Shown here: positions 27,391-35,920 of the stretch, piece after piece
Numbering within the stretch: the stretch's first letter is position 1
Layout of the letters: the number at the start of each line of letters is the position of its first letter
Assembly (NCBI RefSeq): GCF_006439025.1
Contig: NZ_RCYZ01000001.1
Span: forward strand, 930,001-994,000
Length of the DNA: 64,000 nt
Source: Hymenobacter nivis
Lineage (GTDB): Bacteria; Bacteroidota; Bacteroidia; Cytophagales; Hymenobacteraceae
Direction of reading: 5' to 3'
The notes under the pieces: generated by a model
Seen by the model: only the letters and a program-made list of their open reading frames with translations
The model's database searches: none
Told to the model about the DNA's origin: nothing
Translations under genes and position numbers: made by a program

Positions 27391-29868
27391 ATGCCCCGTT
27401 CCGCTCCCCCGCTGAAGACCCTGGCCGCTGCCCTGCTGCTGCTGGCCGCCCGCCCCGCCACCGCCCAAACCCGGCACGAGTACCTGCTCGACACCGACTG
27501 GAAATTCAGCAAGGGCGACGTGGCCGGGGCCCAAAACCCGGCCTTCAAGGACGCGAAGTGGCAGACGGTGCGCGTGCCCCACGACTGGGCCATTGCGGGG
27601 CCCTTCGACGGCAACAATGACCTGCAGGAGGTGAAGATTGAGCAGAACAACGAGGCCAAGGCCACCCAGAAATCGGGCCGCACGGGCGGGCTGCCGTTCA
27701 TCGGCACGGGCTGGTACCGGCGGCGGCTGGCGGTGCCCCAGTTTGGGGCCGGCCAGCGTGCGGTGCTTCTCTTCGACGGGGCCATGAGCAACGCCCACGT
27801 GTTTGTGAACGGCAAGGAGGTGGGTTTCTGGCCCTACGGCTACAACTCGTTCTCGCTGGATATCACCTCGTTTCTGAACCCCGGCGGCGACAACGTGCTG
27901 GCCGTGCGGCTCCAAAACCAGCCCGAGGCCTCGCGCTGGTACCCCGGCGCCGGCCTCTACCGCAACGTGCACCTGATTGTGACCGACGACGTGCACATCC
28001 CCGTGTGGGGCACGTACCTGACTACGCCCACCATCACCGCCGAGTTTGCCAAGGTGAAGCTGCGCACCACGGTGGCCACGCCCACGGGGGCCTTCCAGGC
28101 GCTGCGCCTCGACACGGAAATCCGCGACGCGGCCGGCCAGGTGGTGGCCACCACCAGCACGCCGCTGGCCGCCACCGACGGGCTGGAGTTTGAGCAAAAC
28201 CTGGCAGTACCCAAGCCCAAATTGTGGTCCCCCGAAACGCCGGTGCTGTACACGGCTTCGTCGAAGCTCTACGCCGGCGACGCGCTGAAGGACACTTATA
28301 CTACGCGCTTCGGCATCCGCTCGTTCAAGTTTGAGGCGGGCAAGGGCTTCTCGCTAAACGGGCAGCCGCGCAAGTTCAAGGGCGTGTGCAACCACCACGA
28401 TTTGGGGCCCCTGGGCGCGGCCATCAACGTGGCCGCCCTGCGCCGGCAGCTCACGCTGCTCAAGGACATGGGCTGCGACGCCATCCGCACCAGCCACAAC
28501 ATGCCCGCCCCGGAACTGGTGAGCCTGTGCGACGAAATGGGCTTCATGATGATGGTGGAGTCGTTTGACGAGTGGAAGACGCCCAAGGTGAAGAACGGCT
28601 ACAGCCAGTACTTCGACGAATGGAGCGAAAAGGACCTGGTGAACATGGTGCACCGCGACCGCAACCACCCCTCGGTGATTATGTGGAGCATCGGCAACGA
28701 GGTGCCCGACCAGAGCGCGCCCGGCGGCAACAAAATTGCCAAGCGCCTGCAAGACATTGTGCACCGCGAGGACCCCACCCGCCCCGTGACGGCCGGCATG
28801 GACCGCATCGACGCGGTCATCAACAACAACTTCGCCTCGTTGCTCGACATTGCCGGCTTCAACTACAAGCCCGCCCAGTATGAGAAAGCCAACGAGAAAC
28901 TACCCCAGGGCTTCCTGCTGGGCACCGAAACGGCCTCCACGGTGAGCAGCCGCGGCGTGTACAAATTCCCGGCGGTGCTGGCCAAGCAGAAGATGTACGA
29001 CGACAACCAGTCGTCGAGCTACGACCTGGAGGCCTGCGTGTGGTCGCAGACGCCGGACGAGGAATTTGCGAAGCAGGACGACCTGAAGTTTGTCATCGGC
29101 GAGTTTGTGTGGACGGGCTTCGACTACTTGGGCGAGCCCACGCCCTACGACGAGAAGTGGCCTTCGCACAGCTCCTACTTCGGCATCATCGACTTGGCCA
29201 CCATGCCCAAGGACCGCTACTACCTGTACCGGGCCCGCTGGAACACCACCGCCCCCACCCTGCACCTGCTGCCCCACTGGACCTGGCCCGGCCGCGAGGG
29301 CCAGGTAACGCCGGTGTACTGCTACACCAACGCGCCCTCGGCCGAGCTATTTGTGAACGGCGTGAGCCAGGGCCGCCAAACCAAGGGGCCCTCCGACCAG
29401 CCCCAGACGCGCTACCGCTTGATGTGGAAGGACGTGAAGTACGCCCCCGGGGCCCTGAAAGTGGTGGCCTACGATGCCCAGGGCAAGGCCGTGGGCGAGG
29501 AAACCGTGAAGACGGCCGGCAAGCCCGACCACATCCGCCTGGTGGCCGACCGCCCCGCCCTCGCCGCCGACGGCCAGGACCTGGCCTACGTCACGGCTCG
29601 GGTGGAAGACGCCCAAGGCAACCTCTGCCCCGACGCGACCCCCGAGCTGAAGTTTGCCGTGAGCGGCGCCGGAACCTTCCGCGCCGTGGGCAACGGCGAC
29701 GCCACCAACCTGGAGCCCTTCCAGAAGCCCCAAATGAAAGCCTTCGGGGGCCAGGTGATGGCCATTGTGCAAGCCAGCACCAAGCCCGGGGCTCTGCGCC
29801 TGAAGGCCACCGGCGCGGGCCTGAAGGGCGGCGAAATCGAAATCAAAACCAGCACTGCCGCGCAGTAG
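27391..29868 (+). CDS. Secreted glycoside hydrolase family 2 (beta-galactosidase type)
   Basis: 825 aa with signal peptide MPRSAPPLKTLAAALLLLAARPATAQ. Order: sugar-binding jelly roll (about 30-200, with VRVPHDWAI and GWYRRRLAVP), Ig-like domain (about 210-310), TIM barrel (about 315-610), then DUF4982 and a C-terminal Ig-like bacterial domain (about 630-825). The acid/base is Glu437 in MWSIGNEVPDQ and the nucleophile Glu571 in IGEFVWTGFDYLGEPTPY. It cleaves beta-galactosides or related glycosides in the periplasm or at the cell surface; exact specificity is not evident. Not in a polysaccharide-utilisation locus: no SusC/SusD pair nearby. Confidence 0.93.
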   Translation: MPRSAPPLKTLAAALLLLAARPATAQTRHEYLLDTDWKFSKGDVAGAQNPAFKDAKWQTVRVPHDWAIAGPFDGNNDLQEVKIEQNNEAKATQKSGRTGGLPFIGTGWYRRRLAVPQFGAGQRAVLLFDGAMSNAHVFVNGKEVGFWPYGYNSFSLDITSFLNPGGDNVLAVRLQNQPEASRWYPGAGLYRNVHLIVTDDVHIPVWGTYLTTPTITAEFAKVKLRTTVATPTGAFQALRLDTEIRDAAGQVVATTSTPLAATDGLEFEQNLAVPKPKLWSPETPVLYTASSKLYAGDALKDTYTTRFGIRSFKFEAGKGFSLNGQPRKFKGVCNHHDLGPLGAAINVAALRRQLTLLKDMGCDAIRTSHNMPAPELVSLCDEMGFMMMVESFDEWKTPKVKNGYSQYFDEWSEKDLVNMVHRDRNHPSVIMWSIGNEVPDQSAPGGNKIAKRLQDIVHREDPTRPVTAGMDRIDAVINNNFASLLDIAGFNYKPAQYEKANEKLPQGFLLGTETASTVSSRGVYKFPAVLAKQKMYDDNQSSSYDLEACVWSQTPDEEFAKQDDLKFVIGEFVWTGFDYLGEPTPYDEKWPSHSSYFGIIDLATMPKDRYYLYRARWNTTAPTLHLLPHWTWPGREGQVTPVYCYTNAPSAELFVNGVSQGRQTKGPSDQPQTRYRLMWKDVKYAPGALKVVAYDAQGKAVGEETVKTAGKPDHIRLVADRPALAADGQDLAYVTARVEDAQGNLCPDATPELKFAVSGAGTFRAVGNGDATNLEPFQKPQMKAFGGQVMAIVQASTKPGALRLKATGAGLKGGEIEIKTSTAAQ

Positions 29869-29879
29869 CCTTGCCTGAA

Positions 29880-29936
29880 TTACAAACGCAGAACTGCCGC
29901 GTTGGGGCCCCCAGCGCGGCAGTTCTGCGTTTGTAA
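29880..29936. terminator. Bidirectional terminator, 21-bp perfect stem
   Basis: 29881-29901 is the exact reverse complement of 29915-29935; the loop holds GGGGCCCCC. It lies between the convergent GH2 and RNA methyltransferase genes. Confidence 0.8.
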
Positions 29937-29945
29937 CCAAAGTAA

Positions 29946-30776
29946 TTAGGCGCCGGCCTGGCGCTGGCGCACGGCCTCGAAGGCCAGCACGGCGCCGGCC
30001 ACGCTCACGTTGAGCGAGTCGATGCGGCCCATCATGGGGATGATGACGGTTTCGTCGCAGGCGGCTTGGGCGGCGGGCGTCAGGCCGTCGGCTTCGGTGC
30101 CGAGCACCAGGGCGGTGGGGCCGCGGAAGTCGCACGCGGTGTAGGGGCGGGCGCGGGGCGTGAGGGCGGCGGCATAGGTGCGCACGCCCTTTTCCTGCAA
30201 AAAAGCCAGGATTTCCGCCATCGGCGCGGCCACCAGCGGCACCGTGAACACGCAGCCGATGCTGGCCCGGATGGCGTTGGGGTTGAACAAATCGGTGCGC
30301 GGGTCGCCGATGAGCACGGCGTCGACCGGGGCGGCGTCGGCCGTGCGCAGGATGGCGCCGAGGTTGCCGGGCTTCTCCACGGCTTCCAGCACCAGCACCA
30401 GCGGGTTGGGCGGCAGGCGCAGGCTGGCCAGGGGGCGGGCGGGGGTGCGCAGCACGGCCAGCACGCCGTCGGAGCCCTCGCGGTAGGCCAGCTTTTCGAA
30501 CACCGGGCGCGTGAGCTCCAGCCACTCGGGCCGGCCGGCCTCGGCGGCAAACAGGGCTTGCAGGGCCCCGGCGGTGGGGGCCCCGGCCAGCTCGGGGCAG
30601 GTGTAGAGGGCGGCCACGGCCACGCCCGCGCCCACGGCAATGGTGAGCTCGCGCAGGCCTTCGACGAGGGTGAGGCCTTGGGTGCGGCGCTCGGCGGCTT
30701 TTTGCTGGAGGCGGGCCAGGGCCTTCACGCGGGGGTTTTGGGGGCTGCTGAGGCGGTCGAGCGGGGCAAAGGGCAT
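29946..30776 (-). CDS. TrmH/SpoU family RNA 2'-O-methyltransferase
   Basis: 276 aa from MPFAPLDRLSSPQNPRVKALARLQ; the frame is open far upstream, antisense to the next gene, but the family starts here. An N-terminal substrate-binding domain (GLTLVEGLREL) precedes the SPOUT knot domain with motif 1 EAVEKPGNLGAILRTADAA, motif 2 ALVLGTEADGLTPAA and motif 3 IPMMGRIDSLNVSVAGAVLAFE. It transfers methyl from SAM to a ribose of rRNA or tRNA; the target cannot be told. Divergent from the histidine kinase gene, with a small palindrome between. Confidence 0.94.
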   Translation of the reverse strand: MPFAPLDRLSSPQNPRVKALARLQQKAAERRTQGLTLVEGLRELTIAVGAGVAVAALYTCPELAGAPTAGALQALFAAEAGRPEWLELTRPVFEKLAYREGSDGVLAVLRTPARPLASLRLPPNPLVLVLEAVEKPGNLGAILRTADAAPVDAVLIGDPRTDLFNPNAIRASIGCVFTVPLVAAPMAEILAFLQEKGVRTYAAALTPRARPYTACDFRGPTALVLGTEADGLTPAAQAACDETVIIPMMGRIDSLNVSVAGAVLAFEAVRQRQAGA

Positions 30777-30780
30777 GGCG

Positions 30781-30801
30781 CGAAGGTACGGCGTACCTTC
30801 G
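30781..30801. promoter_or_regulatory. 9-bp palindrome in a divergent intergenic region
   Basis: CGAAGGTAC (30781-30789), 3 nt, GTACCTTCG (30793-30801). The 69-bp gap separates the starts of the RNA methyltransferase and the histidine kinase genes. It could be an operator or a chance palindrome. Confidence 0.35.
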
Positions 30802-30845
30802 CCCTGGGGCCGCCGGCGGGCCCTTTTCCGCCCGGCCTTTTGCGC

Positions 30846-32411
30846 ATGTCCCTTCGCCCCGATACCAAGCTTACCCTGGGTTTTGCCGGGGCCCTGGTGG
30901 TGCTGCTGCTGAGTGGGGTGGCGGCCCAGCTCAGCATCCAGGGCTTGCAGCGGCAAACCGAGCAGGTGCAGCACACCTACCAGACGATCCAGGAAACCGA
31001 CGCCGTGAACGCCGTGCTGCGCGACGCCCAGGCCGGCGTGCGCGGCTACCGCCTCACCGGCGACACGGCTTTTTTGCGCACCTACCACAAGGCCGTAACC
31101 CAGCTGCCGGGCCTGCAAGCGGGCGTGCGGCGGCTCTCGCAGGGCCACCCCACCCAGCAGGCGCGCCTCGATTCGCTGCGGGCCATGGTGGATTTGGAAT
31201 TCCGGGTGCTGCGGCCCCTGGCCAACCCCGACGCCGCCCTCAGCCAGGCCGACCTGCTCACGGCCCTCAACACCGACCGCCTCACGATGCGGGCGGCGCG
31301 CGTCATTTTCCGGCGGGTGAAGGACGAGGAGCTGCGGCTGCTCAACCAGCGCAGCGCCACGCAGCTCGTGTTTGAGCGCACCGCCCCCCGGGTGGTGGGG
31401 GCCGCAGGCATCCTGGCCCTGGTGGTGGTGGGCTGGCTGCTGGTACGCATCACCCGCGAGCTGCGCGACAACCGCCGCCTGCAAGCCGAGCTGGCCGCCG
31501 TGAACGCCGACGTGGCCCGGCGCATCAGCGCCATCCGCGACCTGGCCGAGCAGGTGGTGCGCGGCGACTACACGGTGAAGATTACCGATGCGGCCGCCGA
31601 CGGCCTCGGCAACCTGGCCACCCTGCTCAACCAGATGACCCAGAGCCTCGACCAGAGCTTCGAGGCCCTGGCCCTGCGCAACCGCGAACTCGACCAGTTT
31701 GCCTACGTGGCCTCGCACGACTTACGGGCCCCGCTGCGCGGCATTGCCACGCTGGTGAAGTGGCTGGACGAAGAGCACGCAGCCGAGTTTTCGCCCGAAG
31801 TGCGCACGTACTTCGACCAGGTGAAGGGCCGCCTGGGCCGCCTGGAAGGCCTCATCAGCGGCCTGCTGGCCTACGCCCGGGCCGGGCGCGTGGCCCGCGT
31901 GCCGGCCCCCACCAGCGTGGGGGCCCTGCTGCGCGAGGCCGCCGAGCTGGTGGTGCCGCCGGGCTTCGTGCTGGACTTGTCCCCTGACCTGCCCACCTTC
32001 TGCACCGACCGGCTGGGCTTGCAGCAGGTGTTCACCAACCTGCTCGACAACGCCGTGAAGCACCACCAGGGCCCCGGGGGCCGCATTGCCGTGCACTGCC
32101 GCGACGCGGGCGGCCACTACGAGTTTGCAGTGGCCGACGACGGGCCCGGCATCGCCCCGGCCCACCACCAGAAAATTTTCCAGCTCTTCCAAACCCTGCG
32201 CGAGCGCCACTCGGCCGCCGAAAGCACCGGCATCGGCCTCAGCATTGTGAAGAAGCTCGTGGAGGAACAGCCCGGCAGCGTGCGCGTGGAATCGGCGCGG
32301 GGGGAGGGCGCAACGTTTATTTTTACCTGGCCCAAGGAAGCCGGGGCGGCCCCCACCCGGCCCCCAGCGCCCGGGGCAACCGCTTACCTGGCCCCGGCGC
32401 TCGTGCCGTAG
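30846..32411 (+). CDS. CHASE3-type sensor histidine kinase
   Basis: 521 aa. Transmembrane helix 1 about 11-32 (LGFAGALVVLLLSGVAAQL), a periplasmic helical CHASE3-like sensor about 33-180 (LRDAQAGVRGYRLTGDTAFL is typical), TM2 about 183-200, HAMP linker, HisKA with phospho-acceptor His291 (YVASHDLRAPL), and HATPase_c with N box NLLDNAVKHH, G1 DDGPGI and G2 GIGLSI. Membrane-bound kinase; the signal is unknown. The ATG at 30846 gives the membrane helix directly after the N-terminus. The receiver gene 70 nt downstream is the likely partner. Confidence 0.93.
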   Translation: MSLRPDTKLTLGFAGALVVLLLSGVAAQLSIQGLQRQTEQVQHTYQTIQETDAVNAVLRDAQAGVRGYRLTGDTAFLRTYHKAVTQLPGLQAGVRRLSQGHPTQQARLDSLRAMVDLEFRVLRPLANPDAALSQADLLTALNTDRLTMRAARVIFRRVKDEELRLLNQRSATQLVFERTAPRVVGAAGILALVVVGWLLVRITRELRDNRRLQAELAAVNADVARRISAIRDLAEQVVRGDYTVKITDAAADGLGNLATLLNQMTQSLDQSFEALALRNRELDQFAYVASHDLRAPLRGIATLVKWLDEEHAAEFSPEVRTYFDQVKGRLGRLEGLISGLLAYARAGRVARVPAPTSVGALLREAAELVVPPGFVLDLSPDLPTFCTDRLGLQQVFTNLLDNAVKHHQGPGGRIAVHCRDAGGHYEFAVADDGPGIAPAHHQKIFQLFQTLRERHSAAESTGIGLSIVKKLVEEQPGSVRVESARGEGATFIFTWPKEAGAAPTRPPAPGATAYLAPALVP

Positions 32412-32481
32412 CCCGCGGGCCCGGCCGCGTTCATCAGGGCCCCACCGCTTCGCCTTTTCTTTCGCTTAAAATTCCTCCGCC

Positions 32482-32892
32482 ATGCGCTCCGTACTGCTAA
32501 TTGAAGACGACATTTTTGACACGATGACGGCCCAGAAATCCTTCGCCCGCTTCAACGTGCCCCACACCCTGCACACGGCCTTCAACGGCGAGGAAGCCCT
32601 CGACCTGCTGCTGGGCCGCCAGGGCCAAACCGCCCTGCGGCCCCTGCCCGAGGTCATCCTGCTCGACCTAAACATGCCCCGCATGAACGGCGCCGAGTTT
32701 TTGGCCGAGCTGCGCGCCGACCCCGAGCTGCGCGACATTCCGGTGTTCGTCACCACCACTTCGAGCATGGAGGCCGACCGCGCCGCTACCGGGGCCCTGG
32801 GCGTGCACGGCTACATCCTCAAGCCCCTCGACTTCGAAACCAGCCCCGACCTCATCGACAGCCTGAGTCTGCTGGAGCACCTGCTGAAGTAG
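32482..32892 (+). CDS. Single-domain response regulator (Rcp1-like)
   Basis: 136 aa, a CheY-like receiver only, with no output domain. Acidic pocket in LLIEDDIFD, phospho-acceptor Asp62 in VILLDLNMPRMNG, conserved Thr/Ser in VFVTTTSS and Lys in YILKPLDF. The length and the insert around DLLLGRQGQTALRPLPE match the Rcp1/phytochrome-associated receiver subgroup. Probably phosphorylated by the upstream kinase and acts by protein-protein contact. Likely co-transcribed with the kinase. Confidence 0.94.
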   Translation: MRSVLLIEDDIFDTMTAQKSFARFNVPHTLHTAFNGEEALDLLLGRQGQTALRPLPEVILLDLNMPRMNGAEFLAELRADPELRDIPVFVTTTSSMEADRAATGALGVHGYILKPLDFETSPDLIDSLSLLEHLLK

Positions 32893-32998
32893 GGCCCCCG
32901 CGTTTGCCCCGGGCCCGGGGAATTTCTGGCCGGGGGCCGCGGTTTGCCCCGCGGGGCCCCGGCCGCGGGCCGCTCGCATTTCTTTTGCTTCTTGCCGC

Positions 32999-34012
32999 AT
33001 GAAACTTCCGGTTTTCTTCGCCTCTTTGCTCGTGCTGGGCGCCGCCGCCCGGGCCCAGGCCCAAGACGATGGCCCCCGCCAGCTGGGGGCCCCGCCCATC
33101 GCTGCCCCGGCCCCGCGCCGCCCGGCCCCCGCCGCCGCGCCCGCCCCAGCCGATACCGCGGCCCGCCAAATGGTGAGCCAGCCCGTGCCCGGGGCCCCCG
33201 CCCCGGCCAGCGTGCCCCCCGCCCCGGGCCCCATGGCGGGCCCCACGCCGGTGTACGCGCCCACGCCCGCCGGTCAGCTGCCGGGCGGCACCACGCGCCC
33301 CACCCGCTTCCAGGTAGGCCTGAAAAACGGCATGGTGTACAATGTGTACAACGTGGAGCAGCACAGCCCCATTTTTGGGCACAGCTACCTGCTGCTCGAC
33401 GGCCAGCGCAAGGTTGACTTTGCCGACGTGGGCTTTTACGAGGACGAAAACGGCCACTTCGTGCGCACGTCGCTGCCCGGCTCCTCGCGCGAGACCACGT
33501 TTCGGCGCGACCGCACCGGCCGCATCAGCCTGTATTCTACCCTCAGCAGCTCCTACAGCCCCGGCTACGGCGGCTATGGCATGGGCGGCTACGGCCTCGG
33601 GGGCTACGGCATGGGCGGCTACGGCGGCTACCCCGGCGGGGGCTACGGCTCGCCCTACGGCGGCTACCGCACCACCAAAACCGAGTATTTCAGCAAAGAC
33701 AACGGCCCCATCCAGAGCCTGAACTACCGCAACCTGGCCCTGGCCACCCGCGACAACGCCGGGGCCCAGGAGCTGCTGGCCCAGGGCCGCCACTACCAAA
33801 CGGCCATCACGGCGGCCTACGTGGTGGGCGGCGGCCTGCTGCTGGCCGGCGTGCTGCAATCGCTGCGCGGCACCAACGGCCAGCAGACGATTTCGCCGCT
33901 GCTCTACGCCGGCATTCCCATCCTCATCGTGCCCATTGTGCTGCAAGGCAAGCAAGCCAATGCGCAGCGCCAGGCCATTTCCCTCTACAACGGCACGCCG
34001 GGCCAGCGGTAA
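32999..34012 (+). CDS. Exported Pro/Ala-rich protein with Gly-Tyr repeat and membrane segments
   Basis: 337 aa with signal peptide MKLPVFFASLLVLGAAARAQAQ. Residues 25-100 are Pro/Ala low complexity. A folded region about 100-180 (FQVGLKNGMVYNVYNVEQHSPIFGHSYLLLDGQRKVDFADVGFYEDENGHFVRT) is followed by a Gly/Tyr-rich repeat about 185-220 (units GGYGM, GGYGL, GGYGM) and two hydrophobic C-terminal helices about 263-283 and 296-315. I do not recognise the family. The mix of export signal, elastic GGY repeats and membrane helices suggests a cell-envelope protein. The start follows a good signal peptide; a terminator follows the stop. Confidence 0.75.
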   Translation: MKLPVFFASLLVLGAAARAQAQDDGPRQLGAPPIAAPAPRRPAPAAAPAPADTAARQMVSQPVPGAPAPASVPPAPGPMAGPTPVYAPTPAGQLPGGTTRPTRFQVGLKNGMVYNVYNVEQHSPIFGHSYLLLDGQRKVDFADVGFYEDENGHFVRTSLPGSSRETTFRRDRTGRISLYSTLSSSYSPGYGGYGMGGYGLGGYGMGGYGGYPGGGYGSPYGGYRTTKTEYFSKDNGPIQSLNYRNLALATRDNAGAQELLAQGRHYQTAITAAYVVGGGLLLAGVLQSLRGTNGQQTISPLLYAGIPILIVPIVLQGKQANAQRQAISLYNGTPGQR

Positions 34013-34035
34013 GCGCGGCAGTAACTTGATTTTTG

Positions 34036-34067
34036 AAAAAAGGCCGCCCATGGGCGGCCTTTTTTTT
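34036..34067 (+). terminator. Terminator of the Gly-Tyr repeat gene
   Basis: AAAAAAGGCCGCCCA (34036-34050) is followed directly by its reverse complement (34051-34065) and more T residues. Confidence 0.8.
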
Positions 34068-34121
34068 GCGCCGGGGCCCACCGGTGGCAACCCGCGCCTG
34101 GCCCCGGCCCGTACCCCGGGC

Positions 34122-34865
34122 ATGAAAGCCCCCGCCGCCCCACCCGAAACCGCCGAAGCTTTTGCCGAGCGCTGCGCCAAAGCGTTGCGCGTGCACGCCC
34201 AGCTCTGCGCCGAGTACGGGGCCCCATTTCGATTTTTCAGCACCAAAGACCCGCTGAGCGAGCTGATGAGCGCCCTGCTTTCGCACCGCACCAAAAACGC
34301 CGATTCGCACCGCGCCTACCAGGAATTGCGCGCCACGTTTGCGGATTGGGACGCCGTGCGCGACGCGCCGACAGAGGCCGTGCAGCACGCCATCCGGGCC
34401 TGCACCTGGCCCGAGCAGAAGGCCCCGCGCCTGCAAGCCGTGCTGCGCGAGGTGAGCCGCCGCTGCGACGGGGGCCCCTGCGGCGACCTGCGCTTCCTGG
34501 GCGATATGGAAATTCCAGAGGCGCGCAGCTGGCTGGAAACCCTGCCCGGCGTGGGGCCCAAAACCAGCGCCGCTACGCTCCTCTTCAGCGACTTGCGGCG
34601 GCCGGCCATGCCCGTCGATAGCCACCACCACCGCGTGGCCCAGCGCCTGGCCCTCATTGGCCCGAAGGTGGACGAGAAAGCCGCCCACGTGCTGCTGGCC
34701 AACCTGTTGCCGCCCGGCTGGGACGCCCAGCAGGTGTACGACCACCACGAGGCCCTCATGTTCCACGGCCAGAAGTGCTGCTACTACCAGGCGCCCGCTT
34801 GCACCCGCTGCGTGGTGCTGGCCGAGTGCCCCTTTGGCCAGGCCCGCCTGGGCCGGGCCGAATAG
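34122..34865 (+). CDS. Endonuclease III-like HhH-GPD DNA glycosylase with 4Fe-4S cluster
   Basis: 247 aa from MKAPAAPPETAEAF; the in-frame region before it spans the terminator. HhH motif LPGVGPKTSAATL with catalytic Lys147, Asp166 in PVDSHHHRV (VDTHxxRV in Nth), and a C-terminal Cys-x6-Cys-x2-Cys-x5-Cys cluster site (CYYQAPACTRCVVLAEC). LMSALLSHRTKNADSHRAY replaces LLSAQATDVSVN of Nth, so this is a paralogue group rather than canonical Nth. It removes damaged bases, probably oxidised pyrimidines, in base excision repair. DUF167 follows at an 18-nt gap. Confidence 0.92.
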   Translation: MKAPAAPPETAEAFAERCAKALRVHAQLCAEYGAPFRFFSTKDPLSELMSALLSHRTKNADSHRAYQELRATFADWDAVRDAPTEAVQHAIRACTWPEQKAPRLQAVLREVSRRCDGGPCGDLRFLGDMEIPEARSWLETLPGVGPKTSAATLLFSDLRRPAMPVDSHHHRVAQRLALIGPKVDEKAAHVLLANLLPPGWDAQQVYDHHEALMFHGQKCCYYQAPACTRCVVLAECPFGQARLGRAE

Positions 34866-34883
34866 CGCAGGTTGAAGGGCATA

Positions 34884-35168
34884 ATGGCCATCCTGCACCT
34901 CAAAGCCAAGCCCGGCAGCCGCACCAGCCAGCTGCTGGTAGGCCCCGACGGCGCCGTAACGGCCCGCCTGGCCGCCCCGGCCCACGACGGCCAGGCCAAC
35001 GCCGCGCTGCAAGCACTGCTGGCCGCCACCTTCGGCCTGCCCAAGCGCGACGTGACGCTGCTAACCGGCCACACCGCCCCGTTCAAGAAAGTAGAGTTGG
35101 CGGGGCTGAGCGACGAAACCCTGGCCCAGGTGCTGGCCAGGCTGGGGGCCCCGGGGCAGGGTGCTTAG
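34884..35168 (+). CDS. DUF167 (YggU-like) family protein
   Basis: 94 aa from MAILHLKAKPGSRTSQLLVG; a TTG 12 nt upstream is a weaker alternative. The family signature is complete: VKAKPGS-type strand, GAVTARLAAPAHDGQANAALQALLAATFGLPKRDVTLLTGHTAPFKKVELAGL. Small cytosolic alpha/beta proteins of unknown function. Likely in an operon with the glycosylase gene. Confidence 0.93.
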   Translation: MAILHLKAKPGSRTSQLLVGPDGAVTARLAAPAHDGQANAALQALLAATFGLPKRDVTLLTGHTAPFKKVELAGLSDETLAQVLARLGAPGQGA

Positions 35169-35311
35169 CCCGGCGAGCCAGTTGCGCGGCTTACGGTTGG
35201 GCTTAGCATTATTTTAAGGGGAAATCGGCTTTATTTTAGGCAAGAAGGGTAACCCACCCCCGGGACTGGGCCGTACTAAAGGACACCTTTCCACCCTTTC
35301 CATCCCCTATC

Positions 35312-35821
35312 ATGGCTGAGCAAGTTGCCGTTACCCAAGACGTTAGTAAGCTTCTGGACAAGATCAAAGAAGTAAAGTACACTACCCTGACCACCCTCGA
35401 CGCGCGCAACCGGCTGCACGGCCGGCCGATGTACACCTGCCAGTCGGACAACGACGAGGTCCTCTGGTTTTTCTCGGAGAAAGACGCCCAAAAAATCACC
35501 GAAATCCGGCACAACGCCCAGGTAGGCCTGGGATATTCCGACCCCGATAAGGCTACTTACGTCACCATTGCCGGCAAAGCCGAAATAGTGGACGACCAAC
35601 ACAAAATCAAGCAGTTGTGGCGCGAAGATTTCCGTGGCTTCTTCCCGAAAGGCGCCGAGGACCCCAACATCGCCCTGATCAAGGTGACGATTGAGAACGG
35701 CGAGTACTGGGATACGCCGGGCAATGTGCTCGTGCGGGCCTTTGCTTACGCCAAGGCCATCACGACCGGCGAGAAGCACCACGCCACGCCCGAAGAGCAG
35801 TCCAAAGTGGAGCCCAAGTAG
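35312..35821 (+). CDS. Pyridoxamine 5'-phosphate oxidase-fold (general stress) protein
   Basis: 169 aa, single split-barrel FMN-binding domain: LLDKIKEVKYTTLTTLDARNRLHGRPMYTCQSDNDEVLWFFSEKDAQKITEIRHNAQVGLGYSDPDKATYVTIAGKAEIVDD. This pattern is the general stress protein 26 type of the superfamily, not the biosynthetic PdxH. It probably binds FMN or F420-like flavins; reaction unknown. A GC-rich hairpin follows, shared with the convergent fusion gene. Confidence 0.9.
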   Translation: MAEQVAVTQDVSKLLDKIKEVKYTTLTTLDARNRLHGRPMYTCQSDNDEVLWFFSEKDAQKITEIRHNAQVGLGYSDPDKATYVTIAGKAEIVDDQHKIKQLWREDFRGFFPKGAEDPNIALIKVTIENGEYWDTPGNVLVRAFAYAKAITTGEKHHATPEEQSKVEPK

Positions 35822-35860
35822 GGCCCCAGCACATTGTTTTTGGGGCCCAGCGGCCCAACC

Positions 35861-35903
35861 GGCGCGGCTGCTCTTTCTAACGGAAGGGCAGCCGCGCCTT
35901 TTT
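35861..35903. terminator. Terminator between convergent genes
   Basis: GGCGCGGCTGC (35861-35871) pairs with GCAGCCGCGCC (35888-35898), followed by T5. Confidence 0.75.
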
Positions 35904-35920
35904 GCTGAGGGCCGGCGTGG

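Noticed and set aside
30066..30845. Upstream extension of the histidine kinase frame
   Set aside because: It is antisense to the TrmH-type methyltransferase gene; the kinase begins with a membrane helix after the ATG at 30846.
33550..33670. Short tandem units coding Gly-Gly-Tyr-Gly considered as a CRISPR or DNA repeat
   Set aside because: They are in frame, variable, lack spacers of constant size and simply encode a Gly/Tyr-rich protein segment.
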